The position numbers and the translations under genes were made by a program. Below the pieces are notes generated by a model, which had not been told where the DNA came from, did not search any database, and worked only from the letters and a program-made list of their open reading frames with translations. A stretch of DNA of 64,000 bases from JBEISR01 sp044337705 (GTDB taxonomy: Bacteria > Planctomycetota > Planctomycetia > Pirellulales > Pirellulaceae), in contig JBIINB010000002.1 in assembly GCA_044337705.1 (NCBI GenBank), positions 42,684 through 106,683 of the forward strand, read 5' to 3'. This document shows, in pieces, positions 1 through 9,615 of the stretch; the stretch's first letter is position 1; each line of letters opens with the position of its first letter.

Positions 1-715
1 TGAGCGATACCTGTTGCCTCCGACACCTGTTTCGATTGTCTATCGCGTTGCGGGGCGCGAAAACGAAGCGTTTCAGTGGCAAGGGCGACTGAGCCGCTAC
101 GAGGGGGTTGGTATCGACCCCCAGACTCGCACCGTCCCGGTTCGAATCACGGTCGACCGCCCAGGGGATTTCCGGCGAGGACAGGCGGAGGAGAGCGAAA
201 GCACAGCTACGCCACCGGCGCTCGTCCGCGGCATGTTCGTCGATGTCATTCTGCATCTGGTGCCACAGCGAAATTTTGTGCTGATACCGAAGCTTGGACT
301 GCGCCCCGGCAATCAGCTATGGAAGGCTGAGCGCAGTGATGGCTGGAAAGCCCTGACCGATCCCTCTGCCAGCCCGGCAGAACTTCCTCCTACGGCTGAG
401 ACGCGCGACCCGATGGACCGCTGGGAAGTGGGCAATCTTGCATCGGTGGATCATATCGAAGCGGTGCGAACCATCCAGATCCCCAACCCATCGGGGATCG
501 GTCATTCGGATTTTTGGATCGTCGAATCGCAGGAGGGGTTGCGAGGGGGCGAGTTGATCGTCACCTCGCCCCTGGCAACTGTCCGCGGTGACGGAACCGA
601 CTGGGTCCGTTGGCAGAAAGATCCAGTTTCATCGGCCAGTGAGTCGAATCGGCGGGAAGGCTCAGAAGTATCGGGCAACCCCCAAGCCTCCCGTAGGACG
701 CAAGGAGATCAGTGA
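1..715 (+). CDS. RND efflux periplasmic adaptor (HlyD/MFP family), C-terminal part
   Basis: This reading frame is open from the left edge, so the gene is 5'-truncated by the window and only about 237 C-terminal residues are seen. The segment contains the late beta-barrel and membrane-proximal part expected of a membrane-fusion protein: a QGRLSRYEG stretch, then VRITVDRPGD, then VRGMFVDVILHLVPQ, the usual 'G-M-x-V-x-V' region before the C-terminal sheet. The family links an inner-membrane RND pump to an outer-membrane channel. The stop codon shares one base with the ATG of the RND gene downstream (TGATG), which strongly supports a paired function. The tail beyond the barrel is rather long for the family. 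No TolC-like gene is visible in the window. Confidence 0.8.
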   Translation, partial: ERYLLPPTPVSIVYRVAGRENEAFQWQGRLSRYEGVGIDPQTRTVPVRITVDRPGDFRRGQAEESESTATPPALVRGMFVDVILHLVPQRNFVLIPKLGLRPGNQLWKAERSDGWKALTDPSASPAELPPTAETRDPMDRWEVGNLASVDHIEAVRTIQIPNPSGIGHSDFWIVESQEGLRGGELIVTSPLATVRGDGTDWVRWQKDPVSSASESNRREGSEVSGNPQASRRTQGDQ

Positions 716-3700
716 TGCGTGACTTGCTGAAGTGGGCCATCAAAAATGGTCCCGGTGTCAATGTGATGGTGCTGGGGACGCTGCTGGCAGGCATCGGTGC
801 TTTTCTGCTGATGCGGCGAGAGATCTTTCCCGAATTTCAGTTGGAAGTAATCCTGGTGTCTGTGCCCTACCCAGGAGCAAGCCCGGAGGAAGTGGAAAAA
901 GGAATCTGTCAACAGATTGAAGAGGAAGTACGTTCGCTTGCCGGCATCAAGAAACTGGTCAGCATAGCCAGGGAAGGTGGTGGCTATACGCTCATCGAAC
1001 TGACCAGCAGCGTTCGCGATCCTCAGAAGGTCCTCAGCGAAGTTCGATCGGCCGTCGATCGCAAGAGTCCGTTCTTTCCGCGACGCGCTGAGAAGGCGAC
1101 GGTCGAGCAGATTACCTTTCGCACTCCGGCGATTCGACTCGCGGTGATCGGCCCAGATGACTCATCACCGGAAGCCGAGTATCGATTGCGGCAGGTGGCT
1201 GAAGAGGTGCGGGACCGTGTTCTCGACCTAAAGGAAGTTTCTCAGGCGCAGATGCTGGGGGCCAAGCCGTTTCAGATCGACGTGGAAGTCGCCGAGGAAA
1301 CGCTCCGCAAATTTGGGCTCTCCCTGAACCAGATCTCGCAAATTCTCCGTCGTCAGAGCATAGAAACTCCGGGTGGACAGCTACGGACCGAGGGGCAGGA
1401 GATCCTGCTGCGCGGCAAGAACAAGCGGGAGACGCGCGAGGAAATCGAAAGGCTGCCTGTGATTTCACAGGACAACGGAGTTGTCCTGACCGTTTCGGAT
1501 ATCGCGGAAGTCAAAGATGAATTCGACGACGTCACGGCGATCAACGAGGTTAATGGCCAGCCAGCCATGGTGATCAGCATCGACCGCACCGCCGATGAGG
1601 ATATCATCAAAATTTCCGACTCCGTACGGCAGTTTGCGGCCGCCCATCCAATCCCTGCAGGCTATACGCTACGCGTCTGGGGTGACGAAAGCATCGATGT
1701 ACGCGACCGCATGCGCATGCTCGCCGAAAATGGAACGCAAGGAGCGATCATCGTCTTTGTGATGCTGGCCCTGTTCCTCGATCTGCGTCTGGCCTTCTGG
1801 GTGTCGATGGGGATTCCGATCAGCGTCATGGGCGCCGGGATCGTTCTGCTGATGACCGGTCAGACCTTGAACATGCTCAGCATGTTCGCCTTCCTCATGG
1901 CGGTCGGCATCGTCGTCGATGATGGCATCGTGATAGGCGAGAACATCTACACGCACCGTTTGATGGGGAAATCGTTCCGACAAGCGGCGATCGACGGTGC
2001 CACCGAGGTTCTACCTTCGGTCTTTTCCAGCGTCGCCACCACCGTCGTCGCTTTCATGCCGCTGTTCTATGTCAGTGGCGTGATGGGCAAGTTCATCGCG
2101 GTCATGCCGGTAGCGATCATTGCGATGCTCCTGATTTCATTGACGGAAGCGACATTCGCGCTCCCCGGGCACCTGTCCCATGCTCCAAAGAGCAAACCTG
2201 ATAACCTGGTCGAACTCTTGCTGTATGTTTTGGGAAAACCATTCCGCCCCATCGTGTGGCTCTTCGACCTCCTCCGGAAGTACTGCACCTGGCTGCTCGA
2301 CTGGGTCGCCGAGTCACTGTACAAGCCTACTCTGGAACTGACACTGAGGTATCCGCTGATTCCGATCTCGGTGGCCGTAACACTCTTTGTGCTCGCGATC
2401 GGCCTGGTGCGGTCGGGGACTGTTCCCTTCAATGCATTTCCCAAATTGGACGGCAAGACGATTCTCTGCCAGGTCAGCTATCCCGATGGAACCCCTCCTG
2501 AGATTGCCGACGAAGCGACGCGGCGAGTCGAGCAGGCGATACGGGATGTAGGTGAGTCGATCTACCAGAAGGACCTGGCAAGCAAAGGTAAAGAAGACAA
2601 AACTCCTCTAGACCCATTGAACCCGCGAGGCCCGGTCAAGCTGACGTTTCGACAAGTAGGACAGTCGACCGGTGCAGGTGCCATGGGGTCGACCCAGAAC
2701 ACCAACGGCAGCCATGTGGGGCAAGTTCAGGTGGAACTGGTGGATGCCGCCGAGCGGTCGGTGACCAGCGAGGACATCATTGCGATGTGGCGGCAGGCCG
2801 CTGGGGAGTTTCCTGGTGCCGAACGAGTTGTATTCGACTCGGCCAACATGGGGCCTGGTGGAGCCCCTCTGGAATTCAAAGTGCTTGCCCCCAGCGACCA
2901 GCAGGCTCAGCTGGAGACGGTGGTGGAGCGATGCAAGCAGGAGCTGGCCACCTACGCAGGTGTCTTTGATATCCGCGACGATTCCAGCCCGGGAAAGGTC
3001 GAGTTCCAGATCCGCATCAAGGAGAATGCTTCGTCGCTGGGTATCACCGATGAAGAACTTTCGGAGACGATCCGCGCCGCCTACTATGGCGCGGAGGTGA
3101 TGCGCCTGCAGCGAGGTCGCAATGAAGTGAAATTGATGGTCCGGTATCCCAAGGATGAGCGGCGATCGCTGGCCAACTTCGAAGATATCCGGATCCGGGG
3201 CAGCGATGGTGGCGAACGACCCATCTCAGAACTTGCCGACATCCAGGTGACTCGCGGCTACTCCGAAATCAATCGACTGGATCAGTACCGAGCGATTACC
3301 GTCACCGCCAATCTCGACGAAAATGTCGCCAATTCCCAGCAGATCATCGGTCGACTAAAAACGGAATTCATGCCGAAGGTCGAAAGCGATTTTCGCGGTG
3401 TTCAGTTCCGCTGGGAAGGACAGGCACAAAACACCCAAGAGTCAATCACCAGTCTGGGAATCGGCTTTGCCGTAGCGATTCTGGTCATGTACGTCCTTCT
3501 GGTGCTTGAATTCCATTCGTACTTCCAGCCTTTCCTAATTCTTGTGATCATCCCGTTCGGTATCATCGGCGCCGTCTTCGGGCACGCGCTGATGGGCCTG
3601 CCGCTGACCCTTTTCAGCATGTTCGGCTTGGTATCGCTGACAGGGGTCGTCGTCAACGATTCGATCGTATTGTTGGACTTCATCAATCAGAAGATGAAAG

Positions 3701-4041
3701 AGAATCTGCCGATCAAAGAGGTGCTGCGTGAGGCAGGGGTGAGGCGTCTGCGTCCGGTATTCCTCACCAGCATCACCACCATCGCCGGCCTTCTTCCGAT
3801 GCTGCTGGAAAAATCGCTGCAGGCTCAAGCACTCATTCCGATGGCCACCAGCCTCGCCTTCGGCTTGATGATGACCACATTCCTGGTGCTCTATCAGATG
3901 CCGAATCTCTACTGGTTCTATGTCGTCATTTCGGGGTGGTTCGGGTTCGACGTCGACAAGCAGCGTCTGCAGGAGCATCGCGATGAAGTGGAGGATGGCG
4001 CGAAAGAGACAGAATCGTTGCCGCAGCCAAGCCTCGCGTGA
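715..4041 (+). CDS. RND family efflux transporter permease (AcrB/MdtB-like)
   Basis: A 1108-residue inner-membrane pump, the normal size for the hydrophobe/amphiphile or heavy-metal efflux RND class. The N-terminus carries the first transmembrane helix followed by the porter-domain motif FPEFQLEVILVSVPYPGASP. A block of helices around residues 340-480 contains VVDDGIVIGEN, whose paired Asp residues (about 402-403) match the proton-relay aspartates of transmembrane helix 4. The second half repeats the layout, with VVVNDSIVLLDFIN near residue 980. A purine-rich AAGGAGA lies 6 bases before the ATG at 715. Start and adaptor stop overlap, so the two are translationally coupled. The substrate cannot be told from sequence, and the family alternatives are drug or metal export. 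Confidence 0.93.
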   Translation: MRDLLKWAIKNGPGVNVMVLGTLLAGIGAFLLMRREIFPEFQLEVILVSVPYPGASPEEVEKGICQQIEEEVRSLAGIKKLVSIAREGGGYTLIELTSSVRDPQKVLSEVRSAVDRKSPFFPRRAEKATVEQITFRTPAIRLAVIGPDDSSPEAEYRLRQVAEEVRDRVLDLKEVSQAQMLGAKPFQIDVEVAEETLRKFGLSLNQISQILRRQSIETPGGQLRTEGQEILLRGKNKRETREEIERLPVISQDNGVVLTVSDIAEVKDEFDDVTAINEVNGQPAMVISIDRTADEDIIKISDSVRQFAAAHPIPAGYTLRVWGDESIDVRDRMRMLAENGTQGAIIVFVMLALFLDLRLAFWVSMGIPISVMGAGIVLLMTGQTLNMLSMFAFLMAVGIVVDDGIVIGENIYTHRLMGKSFRQAAIDGATEVLPSVFSSVATTVVAFMPLFYVSGVMGKFIAVMPVAIIAMLLISLTEATFALPGHLSHAPKSKPDNLVELLLYVLGKPFRPIVWLFDLLRKYCTWLLDWVAESLYKPTLELTLRYPLIPISVAVTLFVLAIGLVRSGTVPFNAFPKLDGKTILCQVSYPDGTPPEIADEATRRVEQAIRDVGESIYQKDLASKGKEDKTPLDPLNPRGPVKLTFRQVGQSTGAGAMGSTQNTNGSHVGQVQVELVDAAERSVTSEDIIAMWRQAAGEFPGAERVVFDSANMGPGGAPLEFKVLAPSDQQAQLETVVERCKQELATYAGVFDIRDDSSPGKVEFQIRIKENASSLGITDEELSETIRAAYYGAEVMRLQRGRNEVKLMVRYPKDERRSLANFEDIRIRGSDGGERPISELADIQVTRGYSEINRLDQYRAITVTANLDENVANSQQIIGRLKTEFMPKVESDFRGVQFRWEGQAQNTQESITSLGIGFAVAILVMYVLLVLEFHSYFQPFLILVIIPFGIIGAVFGHALMGLPLTLFSMFGLVSLTGVVVNDSIVLLDFINQKMKENLPIKEVLREAGVRRLRPVFLTSITTIAGLLPMLLEKSLQAQALIPMATSLAFGLMMTTFLVLYQMPNLYWFYVVISGWFGFDVDKQRLQEHRDEVEDGAKETESLPQPSLA

Positions 4042-4065
4042 CAGACCGTCCACTGCGAAAAGCGT

Positions 4066-4806
4066 TTAGGCCTCTTCGATCGGGGGCAGTTCGAGCGATT
4101 CTTCGATTCGTCGGATCCTCGCATCCAGCCCGCCGATCGCTTTTTGCAATTGCTGGACCATCTCCAAGAGTTTGGGCTCATTCAGATTCTGAGGAGCCTT
4201 GTCCGTCTCGGACGCGGACTGAGAGCTGTTATAGTCGGCGGCAGTTGTGAGCGACTGACCTTCGGCGACCGAACGCCGGAGCGCTTCCAGTTCCTCATCG
4301 AGATAAAGTTGATGAGAGACGATCTGCCCGCGTCCCGGAGGGGTCAGGTAGACCACTAGGCCAAGCTGGTGCAGCGAGGCGACATGATCCTGCAGTTCCT
4401 TCAGATCTGGAATCGGCTCCAGTCGGCTGGCGCGCGAACGCAAATCCCCTAAAGTCTGCTCGCCGCGCAACAGCAGTTCGGTCATGATCGCGGCATCCAC
4501 CCGCTGAACCCCCAGCCACTGATGGCCGTTGTGCCGGATCTTGGCCACCCGTCCATGTCCGTGGATCGTCGAAACAGCTCCCATCTGCTGTAGCTGCTCG
4601 ACCGTCTCTTCGATCTGTTCCTGAGTGTAGTGGCTGACCGGCGAACGATTGTTTTTCTGGTTGCAACCTGCAAGAAGAGACAGCATGGTCATCGGGTAGG
4701 TGTCAGGCGTTGTCTTCGCCTTCTCCATTAGGGTGCCGAGGACCCTTCGTTGCCTGGGCGTCAGCGCCTTCCAGCCTGGCGACTCATTGGAGCTTGGTTC
4801 ATTCAT
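4066..4806 (-). CDS. YceH/DUF480 family protein
   Basis: A 246-residue protein with the hallmark start of the DUF480 (YceH) family: LTPRQRRVLGTLMEKAKTTP near residue 20, then YPMTMLSLLAGCNQKNNRSP. The family folds as two tandem winged helices, and both halves are visible here, the second around DAAIMTELLLRGEQTLGDLR. The C-terminal 60 residues are charged and predicted to form a coiled coil (EMVQQLQKAIGGLDARIRRI). The ATG at 4806 is preferred over an in-frame codon eight residues upstream because AAAGGA lies 8 bases before it. The molecular function of YceH is not established; DNA binding is inferred from the fold. It is convergent with the RND gene and divergent from the ABC-F gene. Confidence 0.88.
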   Translation of the reverse strand: MNEPSSNESPGWKALTPRQRRVLGTLMEKAKTTPDTYPMTMLSLLAGCNQKNNRSPVSHYTQEQIEETVEQLQQMGAVSTIHGHGRVAKIRHNGHQWLGVQRVDAAIMTELLLRGEQTLGDLRSRASRLEPIPDLKELQDHVASLHQLGLVVYLTPPGRGQIVSHQLYLDEELEALRRSVAEGQSLTTAADYNSSQSASETDKAPQNLNEPKLLEMVQQLQKAIGGLDARIRRIEESLELPPIEEA

Positions 4807-4954
4807 TGCTAGAATCCTTTCCCGTCGCAATCGGCTGATCTGTTTTGCATCTGGCCGCCAAGGGCCGGAGTTGCATTGTAGCGATTTTACCCGACGGACC
4901 TAACGCAGGGCGACCGATCGAAACTTTCACTGCCAATGGCCTTTGGGTCTTTTC

Positions 4955-6799
4955 ATGCGCTTGATCACCTTTTCGCAAGTTCAGTTCTCCTGGCGATCCG
5001 ATCCACTGCTGAAGGAGGTTGATTGGGCGATCGACTCGGGAGAGAAGGTAGGACTCCTGGGACGCAATGGCATGGGAAAGTCTACTTTCCTGAAGTTGCT
5101 CGCCGGAGAGATTCGGCCGGAGTCAGGGCAGATCCGAATGGCTCCAGGAATGAGAATTGCTCGTTTGATTCAAGAGGTGCCGCAAGGAGTCTTTGGGACG
5201 ATCGAAGCCTACCTGCGGCGATCGTGGCAAAGCCGTCCGAAGGCTCTGGAAGAAGATGGCCATGCGTGGCGTGAAGATGCCGCCGTTCAGCGCGTCGTGC
5301 AACAGATGAAGCTGGATCCAGGACAGGAAGTTGCTAGCCTCTCAGCAGGCTGGCAGCGTCGCGTGCTGCTGGCCGAAGCTTTGATGGGAAAGCCCGATCT
5401 TTTGCTGCTGGACGAACCGACGAACCACCTCGATCTGGACTCGATCGAGTGGCTGGAGCAGTTTCTCAAAGGGTATGAGGGAAGCCTTGTCTTCGTGACG
5501 CACGACCGCGCTTTTCTGAGGGCGATCGCCACGCGGATCACCGAGATCGATCGAGGGCGGCTATATGATTGGGCTTGCGATTACACGACATTCCTGCAGC
5601 GCAAAGAGAATCTCCTGGCAGCCCAGGAAAAACAGGATGCTCTTTTCGATAAGAAGCTGGCGGCTGAAGAGGTCTGGATCCGCACCGGCATCAAGGCACG
5701 TAGGACTCGCAACGAAGGTAGAGTGCGGGCTCTGGAGTCGATGCGACGCGAACGATCGCAGCGGCAGTCTCAGGTGGGCGCGATGCGAGCTGAGGTGTCG
5801 ACGTTGCGGCAGTCGGGCCAGTTGGTGATGGAATTGGAGAACGTCTCCTTCGGCTACCCCGGCAAACCGATCCTACGTGATTTTTCCACCTGGATCATGC
5901 GGGGCGACAAGATCGGTATCGTCGGAGGCAACGGAGCTGGAAAATCGACATTCATCAAGCTATTGATGGGAAATCTGCAGCCCCAGTCGGGAACCATCCG
6001 GCGTGGTACTCATCTGCAGACGCTCTATTTCGATCAACTGCGAGAGCAGATTGATGACGAGAAGACGATCGCCGACAACGTCGCTGATGGCAACGATCAG
6101 GTGATTGTTTCCGGCAAGCCAAAGCACATCTATTCCTACCTGCAGGATTTCCTCTTTACCCCCGAGCGGGCTCGGCAACTTGCCAAGACGCTCAGTGGCG
6201 GCGAGCGGCACCGACTATTGCTGGCAAGGCTGCTAAAGCATCCGTCCAATCTGCTGGTGCTGGATGAGCCGACCAATGATTTGGACGAGGAGACGCTAGA
6301 ACTGCTAGAAGCGTTGCTGGTTGATTATCAGGGGACTCTGCTGGTGGTCAGCCACGATCGCGAGTTCCTGCAGCGGACCACCACCTCGGTGCTGGCTTTC
6401 GACCGCCAGGGAGTGCTTCGAGAGTTTGCCGGCGGCTACGACGACTACGCTCGCTACAGACAGCGCGAGCGAGAGATCGCCCAGTCGCCGGCGGACACGA
6501 ACTCGGTGGCCTCACCGAAGTCGGTCTCCAGTGCGACGACACCACCGGAAGGTTCATCCACTGGCAAGCAGGCCAAGTTGAGTTTCAAGGAACAGCGGGA
6601 TCTGGAATCCCTACCGGGGAAGATCGAAGCCTTGGAGACAGAACTGACAAGCCTTCAGGTGGCGATGGGAGATGCTGCCTTCTACCAGAAACCTGCAGCA
6701 CAAATTGCGGATGCGGCGGCCAGAGTCCAGGCACTGCAGAAGGAGATCGAGCAGGCATATGAGCGATGGCAGTCGCTGGAGGAACGGCGTAGCGGCTGA
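4955..6799 (+). CDS. ABC-F family ATPase, Uup-like
   Basis: A 614-residue soluble protein with two ABC cassettes and no membrane helices, the ABC-F layout. The first Walker A is GRNGMGKST (about residue 36), the second GGNGAGKST (about 324). The signature motifs are LSAGWQRRVLLAEAL and LSGGERHRLLLARLL, and the Walker B motifs are LLLLDEPTNHLDLDS and LLVLDEPTNDLDEET. The inter-cassette linker is arginine-rich (KARRTRNEGRVRALESMRRE), as in ribosome-associated members. The C-terminal 70 residues after a low-complexity Ser/Thr/Pro stretch form a coiled coil like the Uup C-terminal DNA-binding domain. ATG 4955 is chosen over TTG 4943 because the family begins directly with the first strand. Members act on the ribosome or influence transposon excision; the exact role is inferred. 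Confidence 0.9.
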   Translation: MRLITFSQVQFSWRSDPLLKEVDWAIDSGEKVGLLGRNGMGKSTFLKLLAGEIRPESGQIRMAPGMRIARLIQEVPQGVFGTIEAYLRRSWQSRPKALEEDGHAWREDAAVQRVVQQMKLDPGQEVASLSAGWQRRVLLAEALMGKPDLLLLDEPTNHLDLDSIEWLEQFLKGYEGSLVFVTHDRAFLRAIATRITEIDRGRLYDWACDYTTFLQRKENLLAAQEKQDALFDKKLAAEEVWIRTGIKARRTRNEGRVRALESMRRERSQRQSQVGAMRAEVSTLRQSGQLVMELENVSFGYPGKPILRDFSTWIMRGDKIGIVGGNGAGKSTFIKLLMGNLQPQSGTIRRGTHLQTLYFDQLREQIDDEKTIADNVADGNDQVIVSGKPKHIYSYLQDFLFTPERARQLAKTLSGGERHRLLLARLLKHPSNLLVLDEPTNDLDEETLELLEALLVDYQGTLLVVSHDREFLQRTTTSVLAFDRQGVLREFAGGYDDYARYRQREREIAQSPADTNSVASPKSVSSATTPPEGSSTGKQAKLSFKEQRDLESLPGKIEALETELTSLQVAMGDAAFYQKPAAQIADAAARVQALQKEIEQAYERWQSLEERRSG

Positions 6800-6857
6800 G
6801 ATGTGCCATGCGGCACGTCGGTGACATCCGACATTTCGAATGGTTGCCAAATGCATC

Positions 6858-6887
6858 TTGGTCCTTGGCGTTTGGCGCGGGTATACT
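6858..6887 (+). promoter_or_regulatory. Candidate sigma70-type promoter for the PSCyt/DUF1549 gene
   Basis: A -35-like TTGGTC at 6858-6863 and a -10-like TATACT at 6882-6887 are separated by 18 bases. The gap between the ABC-F stop and the next gene contains no better pair. The inferred start point would give a leader of roughly 50 bases to ATG 6942. This is pattern matching only; planctomycete consensus promoters are poorly defined. Confidence 0.3.
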
Positions 6888-6941
6888 AGTCTTTGCCCCA
6901 CCTTGGACGCTCGCCGCTATGCTCCGCACCGGAGTCCCACC

Positions 6942-9608
6942 ATGCATGCTGCTCTGTCGCTTGACTGCCTATTCATCGTCGTGGGGCAAGCCACTCGCTG
7001 CGTTCGATCTTGTGTGAAAGGCTTGATCCTTTGCTTTTGGGGGCTCATTCCATCTTCCGTTCTGGGGGAACCTCCGGTCACCTACGAAGCAGCGATTCGA
7101 CCAATTCTTAAAGCACACTGCTTCCACTGCCATGGAGAGGAAACAGAGAAGCAAGGTGGGCTGGATCTGCGTCTGGTCCGAACGATGCGGCAGGGAGGTG
7201 ATTCAGGCGCCGCACTGATCCCCGGTCAGGCGGACCAGAGCCTGATCTGGAAACAAATCGAAACAGCGCAGATGCCTCCCTCAGGAAAGGGGCTGAGCGA
7301 TGCGGAGAAGGAGTTGCTACGGCGCTGGATCGTGGAGGGAGCCCAGACCCTGCGGTCGGAACCTGACGCCTTGCCCGAAGGTCCTCAATGGACTGAGGAA
7401 GAGCGGAGTTTCTGGTCGCTGCAGCCGGTGACGGGTCATCCCATGCCAGCGGTCGCGCCTGGTGTCTGGGTCGAATCGCCGGTGGATGCCTGGGTGGCGC
7501 TGAAGCAGCAATCCCATGAGCTTACGTTTTCCGAATCGGCCTCGAAGACTGATTGGCTTCGTCGCATCACCTTCGATCTGCTGGGGATCCCGCCGACCTG
7601 GGAGGAGATGGAAGCCTTCAACAACGATCTTGCACCCGATGCTCAGCAACGAGTCGTCGATCGACTCCTTGCGAACCCTCGCTTTGGAGAGCGATGGGGA
7701 CGCCATTGGCTGGACGTCGCGGGATATGCCGACAGCGATGGATATACCGAAGCGGACGCTCAGAGACCCTGGGCGTTTCATTATCGCGATTATGTGATTG
7801 AGGCTCACAATGCCGATCTGCCGATCGACCGATTCCTTGAGGAGCAACTCGCGGGGGATGAACTGGTATCCACCCCTTGGGAGAATCTGTCTCCTGATCA
7901 GGCTCGGCGATTGGCTGCGACTGGTTTCCTGCGGATGGTTCCGGATGGAACAGGGCAGGAGGGGGTCGACGCCAATGTAGCACGGAATGACGTGATTGCA
8001 GAAACCATCAAGGTCGTCTCCAGCGCTGTCTTGGGCCTGACGGTTGGTTGCGCCCAGTGCCACCATCATCGGTACGATCCGATTTCACAGGAAGACTACT
8101 ATCGTCTGCGTGCGGTATTTGAGCCGGGGCTGGATTGGAAGCAGTGGCGAGACCGCTCCCAGAAGCTGGTAAACCTTTGGAACGCATCCCAACGCGAACA
8201 GGCAGCGAAAGTCGATCAGGAGTTATCCGAGCTGGAGGGGAAGCGAGTCGGCGAACTGGATGGGATTGTCCAGGAGGTATTCGAAAAGGAATTGGCGAAG
8301 CTTCCCGAGGCGACGCGGGAGCCCGCCAAGGTGGCTCGCAATACCCCTGCCGACAAGCGGACCGACGAGCAGAAGAAGCTGATGCAAGATTTTCCCAGCC
8401 TGAACGTCGATCGCGGCAGTGTCTATCTGTACGAAGGTCAGCGATTGCAGGAGTTCAATAAGCGGTATGAGCAGCTGCAAAACGAACTGCGGGGCAAACG
8501 ACCTTCGGAGAACTTCGTCGCCTGTTTTTCAGAAGTACCGGGGCACCAGCCACCGACGTATAGGTTCTTTCGTGGCGATTTCCAGCAGCCCAGAGAAGTG
8601 ATTGCCCCAGGGGGCCTGAGCGTTCTCGGTGAAGACGATCGTATCGCCGATGACGATGCCCAGCTTCCCACCAGCGGCCGCCGGCTGGCACTCATTCGCA
8701 ACTGGACATCCGGGACCCACCCGCTGGTGACTCGCGTCCAGGCCAATCGACTTTGGGCACCTCTGTTCGGCCGTGGCATCGTGGCGACTCCGGGCGATTT
8801 CGGGCGACTGGGAGAAGCTCCCAGTCACCCCGAACTGCTCGATTGGATGGCAAAGGAATTGGTGCTCCGAGGCTGGAGTCGCAAGCAGATGCTTCGCGAA
8901 CTGCTGCTCTCCCGTACCTATGGCCAGTCGTCGAATCGTACGGCAGCCGCATCCCAGTTGGATCCCGAAAACACATGGCTCAGCCACCAAAGGCTAAGGC
9001 GTCTGGAGACCGAATCGATCCGCGATTCGATGCTGGCGGCAAGCGGCATGTTGCAAGTCGATCGGGGCGGGCCGGCAGCTTCGGTGAATCCTGACGAAGT
9101 CGGCCAGTTCATCGTCGGCAAGGCAACTCGCGACGGTAACGGGATTCTGGTGGCCAAGCGGGAAGAGGCTCCTGAGCTTTACCGGCGAAGTATCTACATC
9201 GAAGTGCGGCGTTCGATGCCACTGGGGATGCTGGAGCCCTTTGATCCAGCGGCCAGCGAGCCCAATTGCGAACGGCGTTCGGTCTCGACTGTCGCGCCGC
9301 AGTCACTGTTGCTGATGAACCACGGCGAAGTGATTCGCTTGTCCGAAGCTTTTGCCAAACGGGTACGTCGCGAAGCAGGGGAGGATCCTCACGACCAGAT
9401 CCGCCATGCGTGGCGCGTTGCCCTGGGGCGAGAGCCGCCCGAGGATCTTCTGTCCGATGCAGCCGATTGGCTGAAGACGTGGAAGCCGGATCCCGTGGCA
9501 GATCCAGCCAGTGCAGCTCCTCCTGAGGCGATCGATCCGGCCTTGCAGCCCCTGGCGCTCTACTGTCAGGCGATCTTCTCGTCCAATCCTTTCCTTTATA
9601 TCGACTGA
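6942..9608 (+). CDS. Exported PSCyt1-DUF1549-DUF1553 protein
   Basis: A large exported protein in the three-domain layout typical of planctomycetes. A signal-like hydrophobic segment (GLILCFWGLIPSS) precedes PSCyt1, which carries the haem-binding motif CFHCH near residue 60. DUF1549 runs from about residue 178 and includes the conserved CAQCHHHRYDP. DUF1553 starts near residue 590 (THPLVTRVQANRLW) and contains GRGIVATPGDFG. The start is uncertain: ATG 6942 is given here, but GTG 7014 would place a textbook signal peptide right at the N-terminus. The DUF1501 gene follows after 7 bases, the usual partner. The pair is thought to act at the cell surface in breakdown of complex substrates, but no activity is established. 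Confidence 0.92.
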   Translation: MHAALSLDCLFIVVGQATRCVRSCVKGLILCFWGLIPSSVLGEPPVTYEAAIRPILKAHCFHCHGEETEKQGGLDLRLVRTMRQGGDSGAALIPGQADQSLIWKQIETAQMPPSGKGLSDAEKELLRRWIVEGAQTLRSEPDALPEGPQWTEEERSFWSLQPVTGHPMPAVAPGVWVESPVDAWVALKQQSHELTFSESASKTDWLRRITFDLLGIPPTWEEMEAFNNDLAPDAQQRVVDRLLANPRFGERWGRHWLDVAGYADSDGYTEADAQRPWAFHYRDYVIEAHNADLPIDRFLEEQLAGDELVSTPWENLSPDQARRLAATGFLRMVPDGTGQEGVDANVARNDVIAETIKVVSSAVLGLTVGCAQCHHHRYDPISQEDYYRLRAVFEPGLDWKQWRDRSQKLVNLWNASQREQAAKVDQELSELEGKRVGELDGIVQEVFEKELAKLPEATREPAKVARNTPADKRTDEQKKLMQDFPSLNVDRGSVYLYEGQRLQEFNKRYEQLQNELRGKRPSENFVACFSEVPGHQPPTYRFFRGDFQQPREVIAPGGLSVLGEDDRIADDDAQLPTSGRRLALIRNWTSGTHPLVTRVQANRLWAPLFGRGIVATPGDFGRLGEAPSHPELLDWMAKELVLRGWSRKQMLRELLLSRTYGQSSNRTAAASQLDPENTWLSHQRLRRLETESIRDSMLAASGMLQVDRGGPAASVNPDEVGQFIVGKATRDGNGILVAKREEAPELYRRSIYIEVRRSMPLGMLEPFDPAASEPNCERRSVSTVAPQSLLLMNHGEVIRLSEAFAKRVRREAGEDPHDQIRHAWRVALGREPPEDLLSDAADWLKTWKPDPVADPASAAPPEAIDPALQPLALYCQAIFSSNPFLYID

Positions 9609-9615
9609 TCATCCC

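Noticed and set aside
7317..8069. 250-residue minus-strand open frame inside the PSCyt/DUF1549 gene
   Set aside because: Antisense shadow of DUF1549 with no own features.
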